Of a DNA stretch of 5,915 nt, positions 1 through 5,662 are shown piece after piece (position 1 is the stretch's first letter; every line of letters starts with the position of its first letter). Location of the stretch: the NCBI GenBank assembly GCA_955652855.1, contig CATPCN010000551.1, positions 1 to 5,915 on the forward strand. The letters run 5' to 3'. The position numbers and the translations under genes are program-made. This stretch comes from an uncultured Chthoniobacterales bacterium (lineage in GTDB: Bacteria > Verrucomicrobiota > Verrucomicrobiae > Chthoniobacterales > UBA10450). Under the pieces are notes generated by a model. The model searched no databases. It was given only the letters and a program-made list of their open reading frames with translations, and was not told the DNA's origin.

Positions 1-1818
1 GTTGTTCGTGATGTGTTGAGCCGCTCGGTCAAGGAAGGCGCGAGCAGTCTCACTCAGCAACTGGCGCGCAACAGCCTTCCTCTCGGCGGTCGCAACATTA
101 CGCGCAAGATCCTCGAAGCGATGGTCGCGTTGCGCATCGAGCGCGTATTCACCAAGCAGCAAATTCTCGAACTTTATGTGAATCGGATTTATTTCGGCTC
201 TGGCTGTTATGGAGTCGAAACTGCGTCGCAAGCATACTTCGGTAAGGACGCAGCGAAGCTGAACCTTTCTGAAGCGGCTGTGCTCGCCGGATTGATTCGA
301 AGTCCGAATCGTTTTTCGCCGTTGAAGAATCCGGAAGGCGCAGCGTTTCAGCGTAATGCCGTGCTCGATCGGATGCTCGAGTTGAAAAAGATTTCCGCCA
401 CGCAAGCAGAGGATGCGAAGATCACGAAAGTTACTTCGCATCCGAAACGACTTCCGCTCATTCAGGAAAATTACGCGATGGACGCTGTGCAGCGCGATTT
501 GTACGCGATCCTCACGCAGGACCAGATCGATAATGGCGGCCTCTTTATTTACACGACGCTCGATTCGGTGGTGCAAAATTCCGCCACGCAAGCGCTCGAG
601 ACGCAACTGAGCAAGATCGAGCATCAATCCAATTTCCGGCATCCCACGAAAGCGAGCTATCATTCGCCGGAGAACGGCGAGGATTCCGCGATGCCGTATT
701 TGGAAGGCGCCGTCGTCACGATCGACAATGCGAGCGGCGGAATTCGCGCGCTTGTCGGCGGGCGTGATTATGCGCAAAGCAAATTCAATCGCGCGCTGCC
801 GCCGGCCAACCGTCAAGTCGGCTCGTCATTCAAGCCGTTTGTTTACACGCTCGCGTTTACCCACGGACTTTTGCCCGGCGCGTCGATCAGCGACGATCCG
901 ATTCAACCGGGTGAGATCGATGGCGCTGGCACCTGGTCCCCGGGAAACTCCGATGGGACTTACAGCGGGGTTCAACCCGCGTCCTACGGCCTGATCCATT
1001 CGCGCAACACCATGAGCGTGCGCATCGGGCAATTTGCCGGTCTCGATGACGTGCAAAAAATCGCGATGAATTTGGGCCTGAGCGAAACTGTTCCGCATGC
1101 TCCCGCGATTTACATCGGTTCGTTCGAAACAAACCTGAAAGATCTGACGGCCGCCTACACCGTTTTTCCAAACGCTGGCGTGCGCAAACAGGCTTACGTC
1201 ATCGAGCGAATCGACGATCCCGATCGCAATCCAATTTATCGCGCAGCGCATATTACTGTGCCGGCGCTCGATCCAAGCGCGGCGTGGATGACCTCGCAAC
1301 TAATGGAGGAAGTGCTCACGACTGGAACGGCGGCAAGCGCGAGGTCGTTAGGCTTTAAGTTGCCGGCGGCGGGAAAAACTGGAACGACGAATGATTACAA
1401 AGACGCGTGGTTTATCGGGTATACGAACGCGTTGACCTGCGGCGTGTGGGTTGGCTTCGATCAACCGGTGACGATCATTCCGCATGGTTACGGCGCCGCG
1501 TTGGCGCTGCCGGTTTGGACGCAAGTAATGACGAAAGCGGCGCAACGTTATCCCGCGCAGGAATTGCAACCGACGATGGCGCTACAGCGCGCAACGGTCT
1601 GCTCGGTCTCGAGTCATCTTGCGACGACTGGTTGTCAGGCGGCCGGGACAGCGTACGAGATGGACTTGCCGGTCGATAAAGTGCCGACCGCGCAATGCGA
1701 AGTGCATGGCGGTTCGCCGACCCAGTTCGCTCAAAAACTTGAGGACCTCAGTCAGAAAGCCGCGACTTTTCCGAACAAGCTCATCCAATCATTCCGCAAA
1801 TTCTTTGGCGGAAAATGA
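1..1818 (+). CDS. Class A penicillin-binding protein (PBP1A-like), 5' end outside the window
   Basis: Bifunctional peptidoglycan synthase of the periplasmic face: an N-terminal GT51 glycosyltransferase polymerises lipid II and a C-terminal transpeptidase cross-links the stem peptides. The frame is open from base 1, giving 605 visible residues. A GTG at base 13 is not the real start, because it lies inside the GT51 domain. Visible GT51 motifs are EGASSLTQQLARN (residues 12-24), RKILE (35-39) and the KxxILELYVNRIYFG block (from about 52). The upstream membrane anchor and the first GT51 motif with its catalytic Glu are missing. The transpeptidase has all three active-site motifs: SSFK (nucleophile Ser275, Lys278), SRN (334-336) and KTGTT (459-463). 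A C-terminal tail with three Cys (534, 545, 566) resembles the Cys-containing tail of many PBP1A proteins. The protein ends in a basic segment, and its stop overlaps an ATG (ATGA at 1815-1818). The family call is very secure; PBP1A rather than another class A subtype is likely. Confidence 0.95.
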   Translation, partial: VVRDVLSRSVKEGASSLTQQLARNSLPLGGRNITRKILEAMVALRIERVFTKQQILELYVNRIYFGSGCYGVETASQAYFGKDAAKLNLSEAAVLAGLIRSPNRFSPLKNPEGAAFQRNAVLDRMLELKKISATQAEDAKITKVTSHPKRLPLIQENYAMDAVQRDLYAILTQDQIDNGGLFIYTTLDSVVQNSATQALETQLSKIEHQSNFRHPTKASYHSPENGEDSAMPYLEGAVVTIDNASGGIRALVGGRDYAQSKFNRALPPANRQVGSSFKPFVYTLAFTHGLLPGASISDDPIQPGEIDGAGTWSPGNSDGTYSGVQPASYGLIHSRNTMSVRIGQFAGLDDVQKIAMNLGLSETVPHAPAIYIGSFETNLKDLTAAYTVFPNAGVRKQAYVIERIDDPDRNPIYRAAHITVPALDPSAAWMTSQLMEEVLTTGTAASARSLGFKLPAAGKTGTTNDYKDAWFIGYTNALTCGVWVGFDQPVTIIPHGYGAALALPVWTQVMTKAAQRYPAQELQPTMALQRATVCSVSSHLATTGCQAAGTAYEMDLPVDKVPTAQCEVHGGSPTQFAQKLEDLSQKAATFPNKLIQSFRKFFGGK

Positions 1819-1906
1819 TTGGTGACGCGCGGACAAGATCGACAATCAGCCGATTAACTTCCTGAGCCTACGTATTCCGCCTGATAACCTCGATATCGCC
1901 AAACAG

Positions 1907-2218
1907 ATGCTCGCGCTCGCCGAAAAGATGACCTGGCCCAACGGCGATCCCTTTCGCGTCGGCGTCGCGCTCCATTACGGAACGGTCATCTGCGGCAATG
2001 TCGGCCTCGATGCGCAACGCGACGCCACCATCATCGGCGATCCGGTCAACACTGTTTTTCGATTGGAAGGAGTGATGAAAGAGCTCAATCAGCTCCTGAT
2101 TTTTTCGGAGGAATTTCGAGAGAAACTCTCGCAGCGTAGCGAGAAATTCGTCGATCTTGGCGAACGAACCTTGAAGGGCAAACGCAAGCCCGTCCGGATT
2201 TACGCGCTGCCGACGTGA
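1907..2218 (+). pseudogene. Truncated class III adenylate/guanylate cyclase catalytic domain (C-terminal half)
   Basis: The 103 codons from ATG 1907 match the second half of a class III nucleotide cyclase domain. They contain FRVGVALHYGTVICGNVG (residues 16-33; family pattern RIGIHTGEVVVGNIG), then DATIIGDPVNTVFRLEG (39-55) with the Asn48/Arg52 pair expected of the transition-state-stabilising N-x3-R, and the closing LKGKRKPVRIYAL (89-101). The frame is open back to 1826, after an in-frame TGA at 1823, and cyclase-like helix sequence (DNLDIAKQ) reaches back to about 1883. No ATG, GTG or TTG lies between 1826 and 1907. The first half of the domain, which carries the two metal-binding Asp residues, is absent, so cyclase activity is not expected. 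No Shine-Dalgarno precedes ATG 1907. It lies directly downstream of the PBP gene and converges on yidD. I infer a deletion remnant; a short expressed regulatory fragment cannot be excluded. Confidence 0.7.
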
Positions 2219-2225
2219 CTCGCGC

Positions 2226-2273
2226 TCAACTTTCCGCCAGCAGCTTTTTGTAATTTTCGACGCTGTCTATAAA
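2226..2273 (-). other. Coding-like 15-codon tail in frame after the yidD stop
   Basis: Immediately after the yidD TAA (2274-2276) the same frame continues without a stop for 15 codons, reading FIDSVENYKKLLAES, and ends in TGA at 2226-2228. The composition is that of a natural amphipathic C-terminal helix rather than random sequence. It could be the last piece of a deleted gene or a former YidD extension. No start codon or ribosome site belongs to it. The rest of the 2219-2273 convergent spacer shows no convincing terminator. Confidence 0.3.
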
Positions 2274-2615
2274 TTATTTTGCACGCGGAGGCGGATCGAC
2301 AGCATCGTGCGTGCCTGGAGGAACCCACGGCATGCAACGCATCATTCGCCAAGCGCTCAGGCAGACGCCTTTCGGAAATCCGTACACGCGCACCGCTTCT
2401 TCCGAATATTGCGAGCAGGTCGGCTCAAAAGGGCAGTGAATGTAGCGATGCGTCCACGGCCTGACGAAATGTCGATAGCCGCCAATGACAGCTTTTTCAT
2501 ACACGGCGACCGATACCTGTCGACTTGGCGGTCGAAACCAATCAGCAATCGCCGCAGTCGCGAGGATGAGCGCTGCAATGACGATTATCCAGGTGGATAA
2601 CCGCAGTGAGGGCAT
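2274..2615 (-). CDS. yidD: YidD, membrane protein insertion efficiency factor
   Basis: Small peripheral or membrane-anchored protein of the YidD (former DUF37) family, which assists YidC/Sec-dependent insertion of inner-membrane proteins. The 113-aa product has an N-terminal hydrophobic helix (about residues 9-26). The family core follows: a Y-R-x-x-x-x-P segment (47-53), then CPFEPTCSQYSEEAV (61-75), KG (82-83), RMMRC (90-94) and a proline-rich end replacing the usual GGxDPVP (WVPPGTHDAVDPPP, 97-110). The conserved Cys61, Cys67 and Cys94 are present, with an extra Cys85. The ATG at 2615 lies inside the end of the preceding zinc-ribbon gene (31-bp overlap including its stop). A GAGG at 2626-2629, 10 nt upstream, is a weak ribosome site, so translational coupling is likely. 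The classical rpmH-rnpA-yidD-yidC neighbourhood is not seen here. Confidence 0.92.
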   Translation of the reverse strand: MPSLRLSTWIIVIAALILATAAIADWFRPPSRQVSVAVYEKAVIGGYRHFVRPWTHRYIHCPFEPTCSQYSEEAVRVYGFPKGVCLSAWRMMRCMPWVPPGTHDAVDPPPRAK

Positions 2616-2989
2616 TTCGCGGCCGCCTCTAACTTCTTATTCTTGCAGTTCGGGCACACCACGACATTTCCTTGCGGCCTTGCGAACAAATAAATGATCA
2701 ATCCGATGAAGCTTGTGAAAAAGACGAGCACCATCCAGAGAACTGCACCATCCATTCCGCGGCTCTTCGCGTCGCGCGCTACCCAGACCAACATCGCTAC
2801 ATTGAGAGCAATCGCTACGACTAGAAGAAACAACAATCCACCGCATCCGCCGCCGCAAGCCATGCATCCCGCCGCACCCCCGGCGGCGCCAGCAGCGCTA
2901 GCCCCGTTGTCTGGCGTGCCACTTTGGGCTTGCGCGAACAAGCTTGTAACAAGAAGAGCTAGCGGAAGAGCAGGCAGCGATCGCCTCAT
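2585..2989 (-). CDS. Small secreted/membrane protein with two TM helices and a C-terminal zinc ribbon
   Basis: The 134-aa product is predicted from ATG 2989. The open frame reaches further upstream to 3094, but the Arg-rich extra N-terminus lies in the spacer and end of the neighbouring gene, while residues 1-22 from this ATG form a clean signal peptide (basic MRRS, hydrophobic core, cleavage near Ala-Gln-Ala). Next come an Ala/Gly-rich stretch (29-41), a Cys cluster GCMACGGGCGG (C42, C45, C49), a first TM helix (about 51-71), the polar loop ARDAKSRGMD, a second TM helix (82-102) and a zinc ribbon, CPNC (112-115) paired with CPHC (126-129). The TM-RDAKxRG-TM arrangement resembles the N-terminal membrane domain of phospholipase-D-like proteins (PLDc_N-type); no catalytic HKD motif is present. 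It is paralogous to the gene just upstream. Function unknown; the cytoplasmic-looking zinc ribbon suggests a protein or nucleic-acid contact (inference). Confidence 0.75.
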   Translation of the reverse strand: MRRSLPALPLALLVTSLFAQAQSGTPDNGASAAGAAGGAAGCMACGGGCGGLLFLLVVAIALNVAMLVWVARDAKSRGMDGAVLWMVLVFFTSFIGLIIYLFARPQGNVVVCPNCKNKKLEAAAKCPHCGYPPG

Positions 2990-3035
2990 AAATGTTTGAA
3001 CTTGAATTTGTGCGAGGACAAATTTCTTTTCCAGA

Positions 3036-3362
3036 TCACATCGACGGCGGCGGAGCACCCGGCGTCGTCTTCGGACGCGTGATAAGGTGAACAATTAGTC
3101 CAATCACACAAGTGCAGGGGATCCAAGTAAGGACCGTCACGAGAGTTGCGTTCGGCGAGTTGCGCTTCTTGGCGTCACGCATCACCCAGATGGCCGCGAC
3201 AATCCAGAGTGCGGCGATGATTACATAGAACAGGATCATGCAACCGATACCGACACCGAAAATTCCGGCGGCCGCCGCGTCAGAACCTTCCGGCGTGGCG
3301 GTTTGCGCGAACAAATTTGAGACGACAAGGATCACCGGGAAAGCAGACAGGAGACGCTTCAT
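3036..3362 (-). CDS. Small two-TM membrane protein, paralogue of the zinc-ribbon gene downstream
   Basis: The 108-aa product starts at ATG 3362. An earlier in-frame ATG at 3386 would add eight residues, but the downstream start gives a proper signal peptide (MKRLLSAFPVILVVSNLFAQ) that lines up with its paralogue. After the leader come an Ala-rich linker, a TM helix (about 41-61), the loop VMRDAKKRNSPN, a second TM helix (73-95) ending GLIVHLITRP, and a Pro-rich tail. It shares the leader, the WVxRDAKxR loop and the IGLIxxLxxRP end with the neighbouring protein, but lacks both the Cys cluster and the zinc ribbon. It is separated by 46 bp from the downstream start, so co-transcription with that gene and yidD is likely. 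Function unknown. A TTGACA element lies a short distance upstream. Confidence 0.7.
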   Translation of the reverse strand: MKRLLSAFPVILVVSNLFAQTATPEGSDAAAAGIFGVGIGCMILFYVIIAALWIVAAIWVMRDAKKRNSPNATLVTVLTWIPCTCVIGLIVHLITRPKTTPGAPPPSM

Positions 3363-3368
3363 AAACGC

Positions 3369-3399
3369 TTCAATACGAATTTGCATGAGCGAGTGTCAA
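3369..3399 (-). promoter_or_regulatory. Possible promoter for the small membrane gene pair and yidD
   Basis: On the minus strand a perfect TTGACA (3399-3394) is followed after 18 bp by TATTGA (3375-3370), a poor -10 match. The start site would then fall close to the ATG at 3362, implying a very short or absent leader. The -35 match is good and the -10 is weak, so this is tentative. Read-through from the tRNA is the alternative source of transcription. Confidence 0.3.
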
Positions 3400-3434
3400 C
3401 GCTAATTAACAAAATTGCGTCTCGCTCGGACGAG

Positions 3435-3505
3435 AGCGGGTGAAGGGAATCGAACCCTCGTGTCCAGCTTGGGAAGCTGGCGTTCTACCATTGAACTACA
3501 CCCGC
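3435..3505 (-). tRNA. tRNA-Gly (anticodon CCC)
   Basis: The minus strand folds as a complete 71-nt tRNA. The acceptor stem is GCGGGTG paired with CACCCGC with discriminator T (3435), as expected for bacterial glycine tRNA. The D arm is GTTC-AATGGTA-GAAC, the anticodon stem CCAGC/GCTGG encloses the loop TTCCCAA, and the T arm is AGGGTTCGATTCCCT. The loop centre gives anticodon CCC, reading GGG codons. The 3' CCA is not encoded (CTC follows). No variable-arm insertion or mismatch is visible. It lies between the pseudopilin gene and the small membrane genes on the same strand. Confidence 0.96.
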
Positions 3506-3518
3506 AAATCGATTTTGG

Positions 3519-3546
3519 ATTTTAGATGTTGGAATTCGGATTGCAA
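3519..3546 (-). promoter_or_regulatory. Likely sigma-70-type promoter of tRNA-Gly
   Basis: On the minus strand TTGCAA (3546-3541; four of six -35 consensus positions) is followed by a 16-bp spacer and TAAAAT (3524-3519; five of six -10 positions). The -10 ends 13 nt before the mature tRNA 5' end, a normal distance for a short processed 5' leader. It occupies the spacer after the pseudopilin stop. Confidence 0.55.
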
Positions 3547-3557
3547 CGCAAAGAGCG

Positions 3558-4187
3558 TCATTGCCAGGAAATGACATCGTCAGATTGAACACCGCTAGCA
3601 TTCTTATAAAGGTTGTCGCCATTATTTCCCAGCGTGCCGTCTTTGCCAAACGACCACCCGACAACTCCTTGGCGAATTGGATCCGCGCCAGCTCCACCAC
3701 TACCTCCGTAAGGATTGTCGACTTGATTGTTATAGTCGCCGTCGATTCGAATGAGATAATTTTTGCCCCACGGATCGAAATACTGTCCCGCGTTGCTCGC
3801 GTCTGTTCCGATACCTGATCGTGGATTTGTCTTATCCTTTACGTCTGGCGGAGAAATAAAAACAATCTGACGAGGGTTTGTCGCGGCATCAAGTCCGCGC
3901 AATGGATTGAAAAGCGTCTCATTCGTAGTTGGACTTCCGCTTGGTCCAAAACTTGTGTCACTCCTCGCAGAAACTGGATATTTGCCATACTCGTTGTAAA
4001 ACGCGTTCACCGCGGTGATAATTTGGGTGAGATCGTTCTTGGCCTGCGTTCGTTTGGCCTGATCTTGCACACCGCGGAATGCGGGAAACAAAAGTCCCAT
4101 CAGGATCACGATGATGGTGATGACGACGAGCAGCTCGATGAGCGTGAATGCCCGCAAAGCTGATTGTCGATGTACGCGGCGGATCAT
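3558..4187 (-). CDS. GspG-like type II secretion/pilin-family pseudopilin
   Basis: The 209-aa product has a class III prepilin leader: a short basic segment (MIRRVHRQSALRA) followed by FTLIELLVVITIIVILMGLL, with mature Phe14 and the conserved Glu at +5 (residue 18). The -1 residue is Ala instead of the usual Gly. After the N-terminal helix come the GspG-type pattern NDLTQIITAVNAFYNEYGKYP (about 51-71), DPWGKNYLIRIDGD (138-151) and a late GKDGTLG (181-187), typical of major-pseudopilin C-terminal regions. At 209 aa it is longer than a usual GspG of about 140 aa, with added loops rich in Asn/Gly/Ser. Two ATGs are possible, 4193 and 4187. I prefer 4187 because it overlaps the TGA of the upstream DUF2851 gene as ATGA, implying translational coupling. 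No secretion ATPase, secretin or prepilin peptidase is in the window, so its machinery must be encoded elsewhere. Confidence 0.88.
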   Translation of the reverse strand: MIRRVHRQSALRAFTLIELLVVITIIVILMGLLFPAFRGVQDQAKRTQAKNDLTQIITAVNAFYNEYGKYPVSARSDTSFGPSGSPTTNETLFNPLRGLDAATNPRQIVFISPPDVKDKTNPRSGIGTDASNAGQYFDPWGKNYLIRIDGDYNNQVDNPYGGSGGAGADPIRQGVVGWSFGKDGTLGNNGDNLYKNASGVQSDDVISWQ

Positions 4188-5587
4188 TTCCATTTTTGCA
4201 TTTGTTCGGGGAAAGGACATTGCGCGCAATCGGAATTATCCTGCAAACAGAAGTCTTCGTAAATCTGTAAAAGTCCTTGCTGATGCGCGACAGTTTTTAG
4301 AAAGAGCGGCCGACGCGAATCGTCGCCGAAGAGACGCGTCGCGGCCGTCTCAACCCGGCGATTCGAAAGTTGTGACGGCAATTTTTCGTAATCCTTCCAA
4401 ACATCGCGACCTTCGCCGGTGAAAAACGGGAAGAGCACGTTCGCAAAAATTTCAGCGACGCGCGTTTCGCCGACAATCGCCATCGCTTTCGACGAAGGGT
4501 CCGAATCGAGCGTGTAGTGAAAATTCCAAAACGGATGTTGCAGCCCGAGAAAGAAATCACGCGCGTGGCGAATGTCGATCTTGCCTAACGACTTCAGAAA
4601 CGCCGGCCAATTTCGCGCGATCACAGCGAGAGCCGCGAGCCGGCGCTGCGGATGATTGAGCGGACGCCCCCCGCTGATTCGCCAAATCTTCGCAGGCAAT
4701 ACGAGCCGTTTCATTTTATCTCGGTGCGGCCACCAACGATCCCAAAGCGCGCGAACATAATCGCGGGTCTTCATTTCATAACCGGCGAGGTCCGGGTTTT
4801 CCAAAAATCCCGCAGCGCCGAAGAGCATCGCTTCCGCGTCGTCAGCGTGTGTGCGCAAAGTTTTTAGCGGTAGCCGTTGCGCCAGCAGGGTGAATGGAAG
4901 TTTGTTTTGTTTGTAACCGAGCGCGGCCGCGATTTCCTGGAACAGCGCTTCGTCGCGACCGTGACTGTCGATCTTACGCTGAATGCTCGCGGCTTTTCGT
5001 TGCTGACGAAATTGCGCGGCCGCATCGAGAATGCTGTGCACGCGTTCTTCCGGCAAATTCTTTAACGGCGCCTGACAACGACCCGGTCGCGCCAGCGGCA
5101 CGTTTGCGCTGAACGAATCGGGCAGCGCGGCAAGATCGACAATAATTTGCGGAACATTTCGATTGGAGCTCGTGCGGCTGAAAAATTCGCGCTCACTTTT
5201 GTGAACGAAAATATGCAGCACGGTTTCATCGAATGCTGGATTGGTCGCATGACTGTGCGCTTCCCAATTTCGATCGGCGAGATCGAACTCGATGCTGCCG
5301 CGCATCGGCTCGCTTCCGTTGATGCGAATGGCTGCATCGCAAAAATCAGGACCGGCTTCGCGATTCCAAGTGCCGAATTGGACTATGTCGATCTTGTCGC
5401 CGGCGATGGATCGGAATTCTTTTCCAAAATCGCCCGCAAACCAGCGCGCTTGCAGCTCCAACTCGTTCGGGGTTTGTTGCGGAAGAAGCAGCACGCGTTC
5501 GCGGACGCGCGAAGCATTGCGAATTTTCGCGTAACGATCTGCGATGTGAATTGCGCGTTGCGACGTCGATGCCGTTGATGATGTCAT
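4184..5587 (-). CDS. DUF2851-family protein
   Basis: A 467-aa soluble-looking protein that I recognise as DUF2851-like; its biochemical role is not known to me. Conserved-looking blocks are ELELQARWFAGDFG (42-55), FGTWNREAGPDF (71-82), GSIEFDLADRNWEAHSH (97-113), ETVLHIFVHK (121-130), ALGYKQNKLPF (222-232), RPLNHPQRRLA (308-318), and a C-terminal IYEDFC followed by CAQCPFP (C447, C454, C457). The GPDF plus IExD pattern resembles the PD-(D/E)xK nuclease arrangement, but the expected Lys is absent, so nuclease function is only a hypothesis. The first in-frame start is ATG 5587, which lies inside a repeat arm and lacks a Shine-Dalgarno; the first dozen residues are low-complexity Ser/Thr. The true start could be internal (GTG at codon 32 is available), but strong family similarity begins only near residue 42. 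It overlaps the pseudopilin gene as ATGA. Confidence 0.85.
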   Translation of the reverse strand: MTSSTASTSQRAIHIADRYAKIRNASRVRERVLLLPQQTPNELELQARWFAGDFGKEFRSIAGDKIDIVQFGTWNREAGPDFCDAAIRINGSEPMRGSIEFDLADRNWEAHSHATNPAFDETVLHIFVHKSEREFFSRTSSNRNVPQIIVDLAALPDSFSANVPLARPGRCQAPLKNLPEERVHSILDAAAQFRQQRKAASIQRKIDSHGRDEALFQEIAAALGYKQNKLPFTLLAQRLPLKTLRTHADDAEAMLFGAAGFLENPDLAGYEMKTRDYVRALWDRWWPHRDKMKRLVLPAKIWRISGGRPLNHPQRRLAALAVIARNWPAFLKSLGKIDIRHARDFFLGLQHPFWNFHYTLDSDPSSKAMAIVGETRVAEIFANVLFPFFTGEGRDVWKDYEKLPSQLSNRRVETAATRLFGDDSRRPLFLKTVAHQQGLLQIYEDFCLQDNSDCAQCPFPEQMQKWK

Positions 5588-5662
5588 TCTGAGCGAAGCG
5601 AAGAATCTCCCGAACCCGTCTGCGTGTTGCTTGTGAGATCCTTCGCTTCGCTCAGGATGACA
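5582..5662. repeat. 81-bp inverted-repeat (REP/MITE-like) element at a gene junction
   Basis: Two 28-nt arms (5582-5609 and 5635-5662) are inverted copies matching at 26 of 28 positions, separated by a 25-nt loop (5610-5634). Each arm contains the core GAGCGAAGCGAAG, itself an internal GCGAA repeat, and begins TGTCAT. The two differences are T5588 against G5656 (wobble-compatible) and A5604 against C5640. No target-site duplication is apparent in the immediate flanks. On the minus strand the right arm contains the TGA that ends the upstream gene and the left arm contains the ATG that opens the DUF2851 frame. From memory, very similar GAGCGAAGCGAAG sequences recur in many environmental bacterial genomes; that was not checked here. 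It could act as a hairpin in the transcript. Confidence 0.8.

Noticed and set aside
826..1299. 157-codon open frame on the minus strand inside the PBP gene
   Set aside because: It lies wholly antisense to the transpeptidase domain, has an Arg/His-rich shadow composition and no recognisable domain or ribosome site.
1815..1865. 16-codon ORF overlapping the PBP stop as a standalone gene
   Set aside because: It is too short and has no recognisable features; it is kept only as a possible vestige of a former coupled start.
2205..2250. Possible intrinsic terminator between the convergent genes, ending in TTTTTG
   Set aside because: GCTGCCG and CAGCAGC pair imperfectly across a loop of about 30 nt, so no compact GC stem precedes the T run.
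2990..3094. N-terminal extension of the zinc-ribbon gene up to an ATG at 3094
   Set aside because: The extra 35 residues are Arg-rich, overlap the end of the neighbouring gene and would bury the signal peptide; the paralogue supports the start at 2989.
3420..3435. Possible terminator after tRNA-Gly (TCTCG/CGAGA, 6-nt loop)
   Set aside because: The stem is only 5 bp, it includes the tRNA discriminator base, and the following T run is short and displaced.
3435..3505. tRNA-Gly as an integration attachment site
   Set aside because: No integrase gene and no duplicated tRNA 3' end is present in the window.
5147..5578. 143-codon open frame on the + strand opposite the DUF2851 gene
   Set aside because: It is antisense to well-conserved DUF2851 blocks, and its composition and lack of motifs fit a shadow frame.
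5582..5662. CRISPR array
   Set aside because: There are only two arms, in inverted orientation, with one spacer-like loop and no direct repetition or cas genes.
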